Shown here: piece by piece, positions 1 to 9,774 of the stretch
Position numbering within the stretch: the first letter of the stretch is position 1
How the letters are laid out: each line of letters starts with the position of its first letter
From: an uncultured Desulfovibrio sp.
GTDB lineage: Bacteria; Desulfobacterota; Desulfovibrionia; Desulfovibrionales; Desulfovibrionaceae
Length of the DNA stretch: 64,000 nucleotides
Assembly (NCBI GenBank): GCA_910587035.1
Contig: CAJUMQ010000001.1
Span: 106,113-170,112, forward strand
Direction: 5' to 3'
Program-made: the position numbers and the translations under genes
The notes under the pieces: generated by a model
Database searches by the model: none
What the model was told of the DNA's origin: nothing
Seen by the model: the letters and a program-made list of their open reading frames with translations, nothing else

Positions 1-3000
1 GGCGCCCATTGTCACCTTAACTGTATTGACAGCGTCGGCCATGCCAACCATCGGCGCATCATCATGCACTTCAACCTTGATGCTGCCTGTGGCAGTCTCG
101 CCGGTCTTGTCAATTACGCTGACAGGGATAGTATCTTCAAGCGTGTCATTCTCTCCCCATTTGCCGGCTCCACCTTCATGGTTCTGGGAACCAGTCAGCT
201 CATACTTGTAGCCGACTTCCCATTTCCCATTAACAAGATTGATATTCTTGTAAGAGCCGTCTTCATTTTTGGTGAGATCAATCTCAAACTTCACACCCTT
301 GACTTCGCTACCTGTGCCAGTGACGCTCTCCACCTTGCCATCGGCAATATTGATGACATAGTCGCCCACCTTGATGGTGGCTGTATCCTCGTTATTGACG
401 TTGAACTGAACTTTGCCTGTGCCTATGTAGCCATGGGTCGCATGGATACCATCCGCGCCTGTGCCCACATCCTTCAATGCGCCTTCATCAACAATGATCT
501 TGCCATCTTCTGCCGCAGGCTTGTTGCCATCGGGATCAGGTGTCGGATCAGGCTTGGGTATGGTAATTGTCGGCACTGTCAGGTTCACATCGATATCTTT
601 GCTATCACCGTCAGTATCCGTTGCCTTGACGGTAATATCCTTGTTGGCTGGAGCATTGTCAGCCAGCTTGAAGCTATATGTGCCATCAGCATTCTTGGTC
701 AGCGTCACATCCCCGCTGGTGTATTTGCCAGCCGCAAGAGAGTCGATATCCGTACCGGCATCCTCACCTGTGGCATCCTTCCAGCCAAGAGCGGTTTCAG
801 TCCCCTTCACGAACACTTCAACCTTGTCACCGGCTCCTGTATCGGCGCCCATTGTCACCTTAACTGTATTGACAGCGTCGGCCATGCCAACCATCGGCAC
901 ATCGTCATGAACTTCGATCTCGATCTTGCCCTCGGCCCTGTTGTTGCCCGTACGGTCTGTGACCGTCACGGGGATGGAGCCGCCGGTTATGGACGTATCT
1001 TGCCCCTCGTCCTTATCATGATCCTGGCGCCCTGTCAGAGTATAAGTATAGTTCACCACGCATTTGCCATCAGCAAAGCTGATGCCGGACTGGGCTATGG
1101 TCAGCTGCACCCCATTGACAGGAGCAGTGCTACCGGAAAGAACAGGATTGCCGTTTGTGATCTCAATGGTATAGCCGCCAATGGTGATCGTGCCGCCATT
1201 TTCACCATTTAAATCAAAGTTAATCACACCCTTGCCGGATGCGCCATGATCATCATGCTGCCCGGTGCCAGTACCAAGCGCGCCTTCATCAACGATAATC
1301 TTGCCATCCTCCGCCACTGGCTTGTTGCCGCTGGGATCAGGTGTCGGGTCTGGCTTGGGAATGTTTATAGTCGGCACAGTCAGATTCACGGCCACGTCGG
1401 TCGTATCAGCGTCCACATCCGTGGCCTTGACTACCAGACTGGTGTTGGCCTTGGCGCTTTCAGACAGATTGAAGGTGTACTTGCCATCTGTGCCCTTGAC
1501 CAAAATAATCTCACCGCTGGTGTATGTGCCTGCGCCAAGGGAGTCGATATCCGCTCCGACATTGTTGCCATTGGCATCCTTCCATCCAAGAGCGGTGTCA
1601 GAGTCCTTCACGAACACTTCAACCTTGTCGCCGGTTCCTGTGTCCGCCCCCATATCTACTGTGACTGTAGATGGCGTGCCGTTGAGGGAAAGCTCCGGCA
1701 CATCATCATGCACATTGACCACAATCTGGCCAAAGGCATAATCACCAGTTTCGTCTCTCACGCTGATGTCGACTGTGGACTGGATGTTTTCATCGGCATT
1801 GCTGGCCTGATCGTGATGCAGACGGTCGGTGTTAAGATTATAATCATAGGAGATCTTCCACTGGCCATTGCCCTGGGACACAGCCTGGAAGTTGTTGAGC
1901 TGAACCTGATTGGGTGACAGTACGGAAGCACCGGTCCACTGGCCTGTGGCAGTGTCAAAGGTGACGCTGTTGGCGCCTTCGCCAATGGTTATGACGCCTG
2001 TTTCGCCGCCATTGAGGGTGACGATGAAGGAGCCGTGCCCGCTCTGGCCATGGGCCGGGCGATGGTCGCCATGCTGGGGCTGATCGCCTTCATCAAGGGT
2101 GATGGTGTCGGCATTGACCACGGGAATTGTCGCCTCGGGATCATCCGGGTCAGGCTTTGGATCCGGATCCGGATCGGGATCGGGGTCTGGATCAGGTGTT
2201 GGGTCGGGATCCGGGGTGGGATCTGGATCAGGCGTAATGACAGGCTGATGGTCCATCTTCACATCAATGGTTATGGGCGTGGAGTCGCCATCGCCATCAA
2301 TGGCATTGAGCTGGAATGTATGCTCAACAGAGAGGGGATTGCCAGTGATCTGGAATTCATAATGCCAGTTATCGCCGCCGGTATTGGTAATGACCAGCTT
2401 GCCGTCATCTGTTGCCAGCTCCCAGGCATCGCCGTTCTTCACCAGTTCCTGGCCATCAGCAGTCATGAATGGCTTGTCGCCCATGCCATCATAGCCAAAG
2501 GTGAGGGTGAAATTGCCGGAGATGGAGCTGTCATCAGTATAGCCATCATTGTCACCCATGCCCGTCTGCACCGGATGGCCGGCCACAGGACCGTCATCCT
2601 CAATCATGATCTGGATATGGCTGGTGACCACATCATGGAAGTGATCATTGAGGATAATCTGGAACTGCTCGGCAGCGGCAATGTCATCGGGATTACTGGT
2701 ATCCTTGTGATCAAAGGCTTCCGTCTGGGTGTAGGTATAGGTAATGCGGCCGGCATTGACCTGGATATTGCTGATGGAACCATACTGGCCCTGTATGGTC
2801 AGGCTGGACAAATCAGCCGGGCTGACCAGATTGCCGGCTGCATCCAGCTCAATCTGCACATTGCTGCCATCCATGCCGGTGATGTTGAGGGTATAGGGCA
2901 GACCATTGAGGGTCACGCCAAAACCGCCATTGGCCACAGAGGAGGAGGCATAATTGTCTCCGCCTGCCGGGGCTTTGCCGGAACCGCCTGCAAGATAGGA

Positions 3001-5496
3001 TTCGTCCGTGACCACGGTATCGGCAGCCAGACCCGGGCCCACTGGAGTGCCAGGCTCAGGCTTGTCCGGATCCTCGGGGTCGGGGCCAGGCTTATCGGGA
3101 TCTTCAGGATCAACTGGAGGATTGGGCTTGTCAGGATCCGGGTCCGGATCAGTGGTTATATGCGGGCTGGCATAGGTGTTGACGGTGATGGATGAGGTGG
3201 CGGTGTCGCCATCGCCGTCAGTCACGGTGATGTTGAAATTGTAGGTGTCGCCGGTCTTGTCCTCGGTCTCGGCCTGCGGGCGGGTATAGACAAGCTGGAA
3301 GCCGCCATTTTCGGAGGCGGCCAGGCTCATGCCGGGCTGGTTGGGAATGAAGGACAGGGCGCCATTGGCACTGGTGGCGACAGTAAAGGAGAAATTCTGG
3401 CCATTGACATCCACATCCACGGTGGCGCCGGCGGAGTCCGCGCCCACACGCAGGTCGGGAATTTCAACAGTTATGGTCTGGGCGGTGTCAAGCAGCCTGG
3501 GATCAGAGGTGAGCTGGCTCAGAACAGGGCCATCATCATGCACTTCAACAGTAATCTGGCTGCTGGTGCGATCGCCTGTTTCATCCACCGCGTCAATGGC
3601 AATAATGCTGGCTATGGAGTCGGCAGCGCCCACCTGGCCGGCATTGCCATGCTGCTGGCTGCCTGTAAGGGCATAGGTGAAATTGACCGTCCAGGGGCCG
3701 TCACCGCCATGCTGGGTGGCGCCGGCAAGATTGATCTGCACGCCATTGACCAGGGTGAAGCTGGCTGGTTCAAAGGTGACCGCGCCATTGGAATTGTTGA
3801 CGAGATTGAAAACGCTTGTCTGCGGGCCCTGGGCTGTCAGGAAGGACAAGGTAACCTGGCCGCTTTCGCCATGCAGATCAACTATAAAGCTGCCACGGCC
3901 GCTGGCGCCGTGGGCTGTGTCGCCGCTGCCATGGCCGATGGAGCCCTCGTCCACAATCACCCTGCCGCCGCTGCTGTCCGGCAGGATGGGATCAAGGCCG
4001 GAGGGGCCATCGGGATCGTCCGGATTGCCTGGATTGTTGGGATCATCAGGATTGCCGGGATTATTGGGGTCATCGGGATTGCCTGGCACATCAGGATTGT
4101 CCGGATATGAAGGCTCCGGGGTGATGTCCGGCACGCGATTGTCGGGAATGATCTCGATGGTCAGGGTGCTTTGGGAAATATCGCCATCCTTGTCCACAAT
4201 GGAGTAACCAAATTCAATGGCAGGACGGTTGCCGCCCTCTGCGCCAGGAACATCCTTTACTGCTGTAAATTCATAGGTGCCGTCATCATAGAGCTTTACC
4301 GTGCCCTCGGGAACTTCCACCTCATAGTAACCCTTGCCATTGGTGCCGGGCTGATGGGGAGTGCCCTGGGGAACATCCCACTTGACCGTGATGGTGCCAT
4401 TGGGATCAAATTCGCCGCGCTCATTAAATGCGCCTGGGCCGTCCGCGCCGTAATCGTCGGCGCCAGGCCCCACCAGCACGCTGCCGGTGATGGTTTCGCC
4501 TTCGCGCACCTCATCGCGATCCGGATTGGCCTCCGGCACATCGTCGCGAATGACTACGGTAATGTGCTTGGTGTCGGTATCGCCATCGGAATCGGTGACA
4601 GTGACGGGAATGGTGTGGGATATGTGATCCTCTCCGGGCTTGCGATGCTCGTCTGTGGGACGCTCGAGAATGAAATCGTAGGTCAGCTTGCCTGTGGAGG
4701 GATCATAGGAGAAATTGTTGAGCACGCCCTCATCGGTGCGAATCTCGACACCCTCCACGGGGCGGCCATTCTCCCAGATAACCCTGTCGCCAATGATGAT
4801 GCTGGCCAGGCCATCGGGAGCATTGATCAGCATGCCGCCATGCACCACCACGCGGCCATTGGCCAGATCGCCCTCAAAGACCTCCAGAATATCGCGGCCA
4901 ACGCCGGGAGCGGTGTTGCCGCTCATGGGCGGCACAGGCCAGGCTGGATTGAAGGGCAGGTCAACTGTGCCATCAGGCAGATCCATTGGATTGTCCGGAG
5001 TAAGGGTAATGGGATTGTTGCCGGGCACATTGGGACCCCAGCCCTCGTCATCGGAGTTGCGGCCAACGGAATTTGGCCTTTCATACCACTCAAAACCACG
5101 ACTCATGCCCCAGTCAAGGCCATTCAGATGCTCAATGCCGCCGGTGAGATCCATATTGTCATATTCATGGAAACGGCCACCGGTGGGCGACGTGGTGCCG
5201 GTGCCGGGGCCGGCGGCTGGCGCGATATCCTGCGCGTTCATGGCCTGGAAAAAGTCCGCAGCCGCGACCTCTGTGCCATCAATATTGAATGATGGCAGGT
5301 TTTCACCCTGGTACTGGGTATAAAAACCCTGAAGATTGAGGCTGGCGCCATCGGGGAAATTGATGTTCAGATTGTCCCCGTCCCGGGCCAGGGTCGCATC
5401 CGTGGCCGGAAAGCCAAATACAAATGTGGCTTCCGGTGGGCAGGCAACTGTCTGCTGGGTTCCCGCTTCAGGCTTGACAATGCTAATCTCGGCCAT
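1..5496 (-). CDS. Giant modular surface adhesin (LapA/BapA/VCBS-type), 5' part only
   Basis: An uninterrupted frame of 1832 codons runs from the ATG at 5496 (GGAGG six bases upstream) off the left edge, so the C-terminus is missing. The first ~90 residues resemble the BapA/LapA prefix domain, with no signal peptide, which fits type I secretion through a C-terminal signal outside the window. A series of Ig-like modules follows. Each opens with a V-D-E-G or similar motif (near 3950, 3007, 2095, 1292 and 490 on the plus strand) and closes with a V-H-D-D-G/V-P signature. The modules are joined by low-complexity linkers rich in N-P-G-N-P-D-D (about 4000-4100) or D-P-D-P-T-P (about 2150-2240). Many D-G-D-x-D stretches could bind calcium. 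The two leftmost modules are near-duplicates: the sequence at 1-55 recurs 843 bases later, and a weaker copy lies about 801 bases beyond. Role in attachment or biofilm is inferred from the family. Confidence 0.85.
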   Translation of the reverse strand, partial: MAEISIVKPEAGTQQTVACPPEATFVFGFPATDATLARDGDNLNINFPDGASLNLQGFYTQYQGENLPSFNIDGTEVAAADFFQAMNAQDIAPAAGPGTGTTSPTGGRFHEYDNMDLTGGIEHLNGLDWGMSRGFEWYERPNSVGRNSDDEGWGPNVPGNNPITLTPDNPMDLPDGTVDLPFNPAWPVPPMSGNTAPGVGRDILEVFEGDLANGRVVVHGGMLINAPDGLASIIIGDRVIWENGRPVEGVEIRTDEGVLNNFSYDPSTGKLTYDFILERPTDEHRKPGEDHISHTIPVTVTDSDGDTDTKHITVVIRDDVPEANPDRDEVREGETITGSVLVGPGADDYGADGPGAFNERGEFDPNGTITVKWDVPQGTPHQPGTNGKGYYEVEVPEGTVKLYDDGTYEFTAVKDVPGAEGGNRPAIEFGYSIVDKDGDISQSTLTIEIIPDNRVPDITPEPSYPDNPDVPGNPDDPNNPGNPDDPNNPGNPDDPDGPSGLDPILPDSSGGRVIVDEGSIGHGSGDTAHGASGRGSFIVDLHGESGQVTLSFLTAQGPQTSVFNLVNNSNGAVTFEPASFTLVNGVQINLAGATQHGGDGPWTVNFTYALTGSQQHGNAGQVGAADSIASIIAIDAVDETGDRTSSQITVEVHDDGPVLSQLTSDPRLLDTAQTITVEIPDLRVGADSAGATVDVDVNGQNFSFTVATSANGALSFIPNQPGMSLAASENGGFQLVYTRPQAETEDKTGDTYNFNITVTDGDGDTATSSITVNTYASPHITTDPDPDPDKPNPPVDPEDPDKPGPDPEDPDKPEPGTPVGPGLAADTVVTDESYLAGGSGKAPAGGDNYASSSVANGGFGVTLNGLPYTLNITGMDGSNVQIELDAAGNLVSPADLSSLTIQGQYGSISNIQVNAGRITYTYTQTEAFDHKDTSNPDDIAAAEQFQIILNDHFHDVVTSHIQIMIEDDGPVAGHPVQTGMGDNDGYTDDSSISGNFTLTFGYDGMGDKPFMTADGQELVKNGDAWELATDDGKLVITNTGGDNWHYEFQITGNPLSVEHTFQLNAIDGDGDSTPITIDVKMDHQPVITPDPDPTPDPDPTPDPDPDPDPDPDPKPDPDDPEATIPVVNADTITLDEGDQPQHGDHRPAHGQSGHGSFIVTLNGGETGVITIGEGANSVTFDTATGQWTGASVLSPNQVQLNNFQAVSQGNGQWKISYDYNLNTDRLHHDQASNADENIQSTVDISVRDETGDYAFGQIVVNVHDDVPELSLNGTPSTVTVDMGADTGTGDKVEVFVKDSDTALGWKDANGNNVGADIDSLGAGTYTSGEIILVKGTDGKYTFNLSESAKANTSLVVKATDVDADTTDVAVNLTVPTINIPKPDPTPDPSGNKPVAEDGKIIVDEGALGTGTGQHDDHGASGKGVINFDLNGENGGTITIGGYTIEITNGNPVLSGSTAPVNGVQLTIAQSGISFADGKCVVNYTYTLTGRQDHDKDEGQDTSITGGSIPVTVTDRTGNNRAEGKIEIEVHDDVPMVGMADAVNTVKVTMGADTGAGDKVEVFVKGTETALGWKDATGEDAGTDIDSLAAGKYTSGDVTLTKNADGTYSFKLADNAPANKDITVKATDTDGDSKDIDVNLTVPTITIPKPDPTPDPDGNKPAAEDGKIIVDEGALKDVGTGADGIHATHGYIGTGKVQFNVNNEDTATIKVGDYVINIADGKVESVTGTGSEVKGVKFEIDLTKNEDGSYKNINLVNGKWEVGYKYELTGSQNHEGGAGKWGENDTLEDTIPVSVIDKTGETATGSIKVEVHDDAPMVGMADAVNTVKVTMGA

Positions 5497-5867
5497 GATG
5501 TTCCTCCGACAAATTTATATAGCGAAATTTAAATGACTGCCCGCAAATGGCAAAAGCGCAGGCCAAAGTCCATGCGCGCTGAAAGGAGCCATAAGACTGG
5601 CCCCTGCCGCAGCTGGCTGCGAAAACGAGTATTTAGAGAAGGAAAAATAAGACAATTCCGCCTCCGATTCTCGCACGATTAAATAGAAATAAATAACCAT
5701 TCAAACGAACGAGTCCCAAAGGCTTGGCGGGCACTCTGACCGATGTGACTTTTAATCGGATGAGGCGATACTAAGACCAGGGGCAGTGGCAGTCAAGCAT
5801 TAATAAAAATATTTTTTTATTTCAGGGCATAAGCCCATATAATGGAACATCTGCCGGCAATGGGTGT
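5497..5867. other. Intergenic region between adhesin and TraG-like gene
   Basis: These 371 bases lie between two tandem minus-strand genes and should hold the adhesin promoter. They contain an AT-rich perfect inverted repeat around 5802-5820 and a short G-G-G-C stem just left of the TraG-like stop, which could be a weak terminator. I see no convincing ORF and no clear sigma-70 hexamers. Confidence 0.4.
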
Positions 5868-7910
5868 TTACTCCTGCGAGTCAAAACCATCTCCTGGCAC
5901 AAGGCCAAGATTTTTCTGGCATTTGCTGCAGAGGGGGTGCGGGGAGCCCTCTGGCGCGTCATCTTCTGAATCATCCGCAAAGGATATGCATGCCTTTGGA
6001 GTGGACTGCCGCCCGGTGGGAGAGCCGCAGAGCATGCACAGACCGCATGTGGGTTCCAGCAGACTGTTCAGGGCGGAGATGGCCCCATTGGAGTGCCTGT
6101 AGCCGGAGGAGGCATCATAGGCGCGCAAGACGCCATCGCTGATGCGGATGCGGGAGATCTTTACAGGCAGACCAAGACGGCTGAAGGCGTCAAAGGCATG
6201 CCCCACATAACCAAGCCAGCCGGCGGGGATGGCAATTTCCACATCCTCATCAAAATAGTCCGGATAGCTGGCCAGGAGGATGGCGCCGGGGGCATTCACC
6301 CTTTCCAGGACAGGCCCGGCATCTGCTGGGCGCCGGGATTTGTCCACAGGCTGTCTTGAGCGCCGGGGCCGGGAATCCTCCGCAAAAGGAGGGGCAGGTT
6401 TGGCGGCAGTGGCGGCATCGTGGCTGGTGGTGGGAAAAATGCGCGGTGGGGATTTTTTTTCGGCCTCCTCTCCCAGAAGTTTTCTGGCTATGCCCGCAAG
6501 CTCATAGAGGGAGCCGGCTGGAGCCGGAGGCGGCATGGATTCCCCGCGTTCCATTTCAGGCTGGCGATCCAGCACAGCGCAGGCATTGAGGTAGCCAGTG
6601 TCGAGGGTCTCAAGACTCTGGACATGCTGGCGCAGGGTCTGGTCGTAGCGCACCACAAAGGCATGGCCGGCATCGAGGTTGTTGAGGAACATGCCCCCAT
6701 CATAGCGTCTGGCCATTTCCTGCGTCAGGGGATCATCACTGTAGAGCATGATGCGCTGATTGCAGTTGGCCACAAATGCCTCCACAGCGGCCAGGGACGC
6801 GCCCCTGTTGATGAGCGCCGCCATGGACTGGGTGGAAGCCAGGAAAATACAGCCGAATTCCCGCGCCTGGGCGATGAAATTGACATCGGAATAGCGGTTG
6901 GCGGAGAGATCGGCAACCTCCTGAAATTCATCAATGCAGATAAAATAATATTTGTCCGCAGGTCTGGCGAGGCCGGTTTCGCAGACGGCGGCATAAAAAC
7001 TGTTTACAAGGGCCCTGGCCAGACGGGTGCCAATGGGGCCGGTGTTTGGGTCAAAGCGCAGCAGGATTATGCGGCCATCGCGCAGCAGGGGGCGCATATC
7101 CAGCCCTGGCGCGCCGGGACTGGAAAAATGGGCAGCCACACCGGGGGCATCCATGAATGTCTTAAGGGCTGTGCGGATGGCATGGAGATTGAAGGTCATC
7201 TGTTCCTCTGTGGTGGCGGATGCGCCGCCCCGCTGCTCATCCTTTCTCTCCTTGAGGACATTAAAACGGTTATTGGTGACATTGGAGACAAAACGGGCAT
7301 GCTCCTCATTGGCAGGATCAAAAACCTTTTCCATAAAAAGGCGGAAAAGCAGCCGGGAGGACTGATAATCATTGATCATGTCGGCAATGGTGGACACACA
7401 GGGAATGAAGCGGGGATCGAGAGCGCGGAGATAGGCGAGAACCTGGCCACAGTCCACGGCAATGCTCACGCCCTTGACATGGAAATCGAGATTGTGGCTC
7501 TGGCCCTGAAAGCTTTGCAGCATGATGTCTTCAAAAAAGTCATACATCTCAAAGCGGCTCTTGCCCTCAAGAAGATTTAGGGCCATGGCCTCAGGCCCGC
7601 AGCCCACCTCCACAAGATCGGCTTCGCGGCCATATTCTGCCGCCAGCTTGCGGGCATTGCCGCGCAGGTTGCCCTTGATATCAATGAGCAGGCCGCCATG
7701 CCCCTCCGCAAACAGGCGCGCCAGGGAGGGCAGGATGACGCTGGCAGTCTTGCCGGATCCGGTGCTGCCGGTGACCAGCACATGATGTGTGGCATCGGCA
7801 AAGGAGACCCCCCTGCCGGAATCAAAACGCAGCATGCACCTCCGGTCATCGGGGGTGCCATCGGCTTTTCCATCCCTGCCAACATTGCCAAGAAAGCCCA
7901 TACCTTTCAT
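5868..7910 (-). CDS. VirD4/TraG-like coupling-protein ATPase, soluble, with C-terminal zinc-ribbon-like domain
   Basis: This 680-residue protein has a Walker A loop (GSTGSGKT, residues 48-55) and a Walker B segment (YYFICIDEF, about 321-329), followed by a sensor-like STQS. The order is that of TraG/TraD/VirD4 coupling ATPases, which pump DNA through type IV secretion channels. Unlike membrane-anchored VirD4 it has no N-terminal transmembrane segments. After residue ~480 comes a charged linker, then a domain I do not recognise ending in CxxC-x2-C and CxxC cysteine clusters that could bind zinc. The ATG at 7910 is preferred over the TTG six bases upstream because GAGG is correctly spaced for it. 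No relaxase, pilus or other conjugation gene is nearby, so its partner is unknown. It could equally be a DNA translocase of another kind. Confidence 0.75.
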   Translation of the reverse strand: MKGMGFLGNVGRDGKADGTPDDRRCMLRFDSGRGVSFADATHHVLVTGSTGSGKTASVILPSLARLFAEGHGGLLIDIKGNLRGNARKLAAEYGREADLVEVGCGPEAMALNLLEGKSRFEMYDFFEDIMLQSFQGQSHNLDFHVKGVSIAVDCGQVLAYLRALDPRFIPCVSTIADMINDYQSSRLLFRLFMEKVFDPANEEHARFVSNVTNNRFNVLKERKDEQRGGASATTEEQMTFNLHAIRTALKTFMDAPGVAAHFSSPGAPGLDMRPLLRDGRIILLRFDPNTGPIGTRLARALVNSFYAAVCETGLARPADKYYFICIDEFQEVADLSANRYSDVNFIAQAREFGCIFLASTQSMAALINRGASLAAVEAFVANCNQRIMLYSDDPLTQEMARRYDGGMFLNNLDAGHAFVVRYDQTLRQHVQSLETLDTGYLNACAVLDRQPEMERGESMPPPAPAGSLYELAGIARKLLGEEAEKKSPPRIFPTTSHDAATAAKPAPPFAEDSRPRRSRQPVDKSRRPADAGPVLERVNAPGAILLASYPDYFDEDVEIAIPAGWLGYVGHAFDAFSRLGLPVKISRIRISDGVLRAYDASSGYRHSNGAISALNSLLEPTCGLCMLCGSPTGRQSTPKACISFADDSEDDAPEGSPHPLCSKCQKNLGLVPGDGFDSQE

Positions 7911-8046
7911 ATCCAAGGCCTCGGGTTATGTATGACAATAGACCGCGCCAGGAACGCCAGGCATTCCAGGCACAAAATTCCAAAATCTGCGGCTCAAGCT
8001 GTGTGATGATATTTGATTAATCGTTTTGCGGCAATGGCGGAGCGCC

Positions 8047-8083
8047 AAAAAAAGCAGGGGGCATCGCCATGGCAATGCCCCCT
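8047..8083 (-). terminator. Intrinsic terminator of the repeat-protein gene
   Basis: A 9-bp perfect stem (8056-8064 with 8075-8083) is followed on the minus strand by a run of seven U at 8053-8047. It sits 34 bases past the stop of the gene at 8117-8620. Confidence 0.85.
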
Positions 8084-8116
8084 GATCTTCAACAGAAAAT
8101 GCTGGAAAATACCTGA

Positions 8117-8620
8117 TTACGGCCTGTCAGGACGGCCTGGACGATCGGGACGGCCGGGCCTGCCATCAAAATCATGGCGCCCAGGACGATCGGGACGGCC
8201 ATTGAAATCCTTTGGCGGGCGCCTGTCGCCCTTGTGGCCGTCAAAATTGGGCCGGTCACGCCTGTCGCCACGGCGGCCATCAAAGTCCGGGCGATCGCGC
8301 CTGTCACCGCGGCGGCCATCAAAATCATGGCGGTCGCGCCTCTCCCCCCGGCGGCCATCAAAGTCCGGGCGGTCATGTCTGTCGCCACGGCGCCCGTCAA
8401 AGCCGGGCCTGTCGGGGCGATCCTGGCCGCCGCGAAAATCGGGGCGGCCCTTGTCTCCGGGGCGCATGTCAGGACGATGCATATCGCCTGGGCCTTCGGC
8501 CATGTGCATGACACCCTGGCCATGGCCACCCCTGGCCTCCGCATTATCGGACACGGCAAAACCAAGGACAAAGGCTGCGGCGATGGTCATTATGGCAAGG
8601 CGTTTATTAAATTTTTTCAT
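8117..8620 (-). CDS. Secreted Arg/Asp/Gly-rich protein with 13-residue tandem repeats
   Basis: The 167-residue product begins with a clear Sec signal peptide (K-K-F-N-K-R then a hydrophobic stretch, probable cleavage after A-E-A at about residue 29). The mature part is almost entirely a tandem repeat with the unit D-R-P-D-F-D-G-R-R-G-D-R-R, about six copies that degenerate toward a P-D-R-P-G-R tail. Several copies contain R-G-D. The start has a strong AGGAAGG ribosome site and the gene ends in its own terminator, so it looks monocistronic and real despite its low complexity. The extreme charge and Asp/His content would allow metal or polyanion binding, but I recognise no family and assign no function. 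Confidence 0.75.
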   Translation of the reverse strand: MKKFNKRLAIMTIAAAFVLGFAVSDNAEARGGHGQGVMHMAEGPGDMHRPDMRPGDKGRPDFRGGQDRPDRPGFDGRRGDRHDRPDFDGRRGERRDRHDFDGRRGDRRDRPDFDGRRGDRRDRPNFDGHKGDRRPPKDFNGRPDRPGRHDFDGRPGRPDRPGRPDRP

Positions 8621-8821
8621 TTTTTCCTTCCTGTAAAATCCGTTGTTGTGTTAATTCCAAACCATTGCGGGACTGCCCTTATTCTGCAACTGCCGTGCCA
8701 AAACCAAAAACCGCTAAAAAGTGGCCAATCAATGGCAAGGTTGTAACATTTTTATACACATAAGCGGAACTGGCTGTGGAAAAACTGGACAATTGAGCAT
8801 GTTTGCCACAAATGGCAATGT

Positions 8822-8848
8822 AAAAAAAAGCCCCCGCAAGGCAGGGGC
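8822..8848 (-). terminator. Intrinsic terminator of the propeller-protein gene
   Basis: An 8-bp stem with a 3-base loop at 8830-8848 is followed on the minus strand by eight U (8829-8822). It lies directly after the stop of the gene at 8866-9774. Confidence 0.85.
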
Positions 8849-8865
8849 CATTATGGGATTGAGAG

Positions 8866-9774
8866 TTATGGGCGGCGCTTGCTCTTTGGTATCATGGCAT
8901 AGCGGTAGACTTCGCTGATTTCCTTTTCATATCCAGGATAAAAACCTTTCTGCATGCCCAGCACGATCTTGGCTCCACGGTTCATCAGCACCATCAGATC
9001 GCCGGAAACAGGATCAACGCACAGGCCTTCGATTTCGCCCTGCTTGATGGCCTCATCCAGTGTCTTTTCCAGGGTCACCCTGGCATTGGTGGCGGAAGTG
9101 ACATGCACGCGATAGACATGGTCGGCCTCATTGTCATCGGCAATGCCATCATCTGCAGTAACAAAGAGGTCGCCATTGACCCAGAAAACGCCCTGCACAT
9201 ACTGGGGCACAGGCTGCAGATGCACCTTGCGCAAATATTTGCCCTGCAGGTCGTACTCATAAAGATAGTTGCCGCTTTCGCCGCCCACCCAGGAACACAT
9301 CCAGACGGTCTTTCTGACAGGATCAACGGTTATGCCGGAGACTTCCAGCTGGCCGGATTTTGGTTCAAAGGCAAAGCTGCGCTTGAGCTTCAGGGTTTCG
9401 GCGTCATGCACGGCAATCTGGATGTCCTTGCCCACGCCATCCATGAAGTTCTCGGCGCTGACATATATTTCGCCATTATAGACATCTATGTCGCCAATGT
9501 GATTGGAGGCGATGGGATAGCCCTCAAAAGGCTTGTCGTTCTGCTTCACCAGCTTGCCGTCCATGTCGTATTTATAAAGCACGGTGGAGCCGGAGACATA
9601 GATGAACTTGCCATCGCAGGCCACACCCTGGCGCCCGGCAACGGGAAAGACATCTTTTAATTGATAGATATAGCGCTCGCCGGGAACTTTGGCATCCCCC
9701 TGGGCGGAAGCGGCCGCCGGCATAAGCACCGCCGCGGCAATGGCGAGGATCGCCAGTTGAAACAGTTTACGCAT
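8866..9774 (-). CDS. Periplasmic beta-propeller-like protein (YncE/SMP-30 style)
   Basis: The 302-residue protein has an N-terminal signal peptide (M-R-K-L-F followed by an Ala/Leu-rich core, cleavage probably after A-S-A). The rest is a series of short repeats of the kind D-G-K-F-I-Y-V-S-G and N-G-E-I-Y-V-S, typical of propeller blades. I start at the ATG at 9774 because GGAGG lies five bases upstream; the ATG at 9786 overlaps that ribosome site. The family often scores as lactonase/YncE/SdiA-regulated-like, but no catalytic residues can be fixed from sequence alone. It is followed by its own terminator, so it is probably expressed alone. Confidence 0.7.
   Translation of the reverse strand: MRKLFQLAILAIAAAVLMPAAASAQGDAKVPGERYIYQLKDVFPVAGRQGVACDGKFIYVSGSTVLYKYDMDGKLVKQNDKPFEGYPIASNHIGDIDVYNGEIYVSAENFMDGVGKDIQIAVHDAETLKLKRSFAFEPKSGQLEVSGITVDPVRKTVWMCSWVGGESGNYLYEYDLQGKYLRKVHLQPVPQYVQGVFWVNGDLFVTADDGIADDNEADHVYRVHVTSATNARVTLEKTLDEAIKQGEIEGLCVDPVSGDLMVLMNRGAKIVLGMQKGFYPGYEKEISEVYRYAMIPKSKRRP

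Noticed and set aside
64..5323. Several long plus-strand reading frames (for example 64-1212, 2035-3195, 4171-5292)
   Set aside because: They lie opposite the uninterrupted minus-strand adhesin frame and give compositionally odd proteins without motifs or ribosome sites. They are antisense shadows of repetitive coding DNA.
8210..8420. Regular 39-bp repeats that could be mistaken for a CRISPR array
   Set aside because: The repeats are contiguous with no unique spacers and keep a coding frame for a secreted protein.
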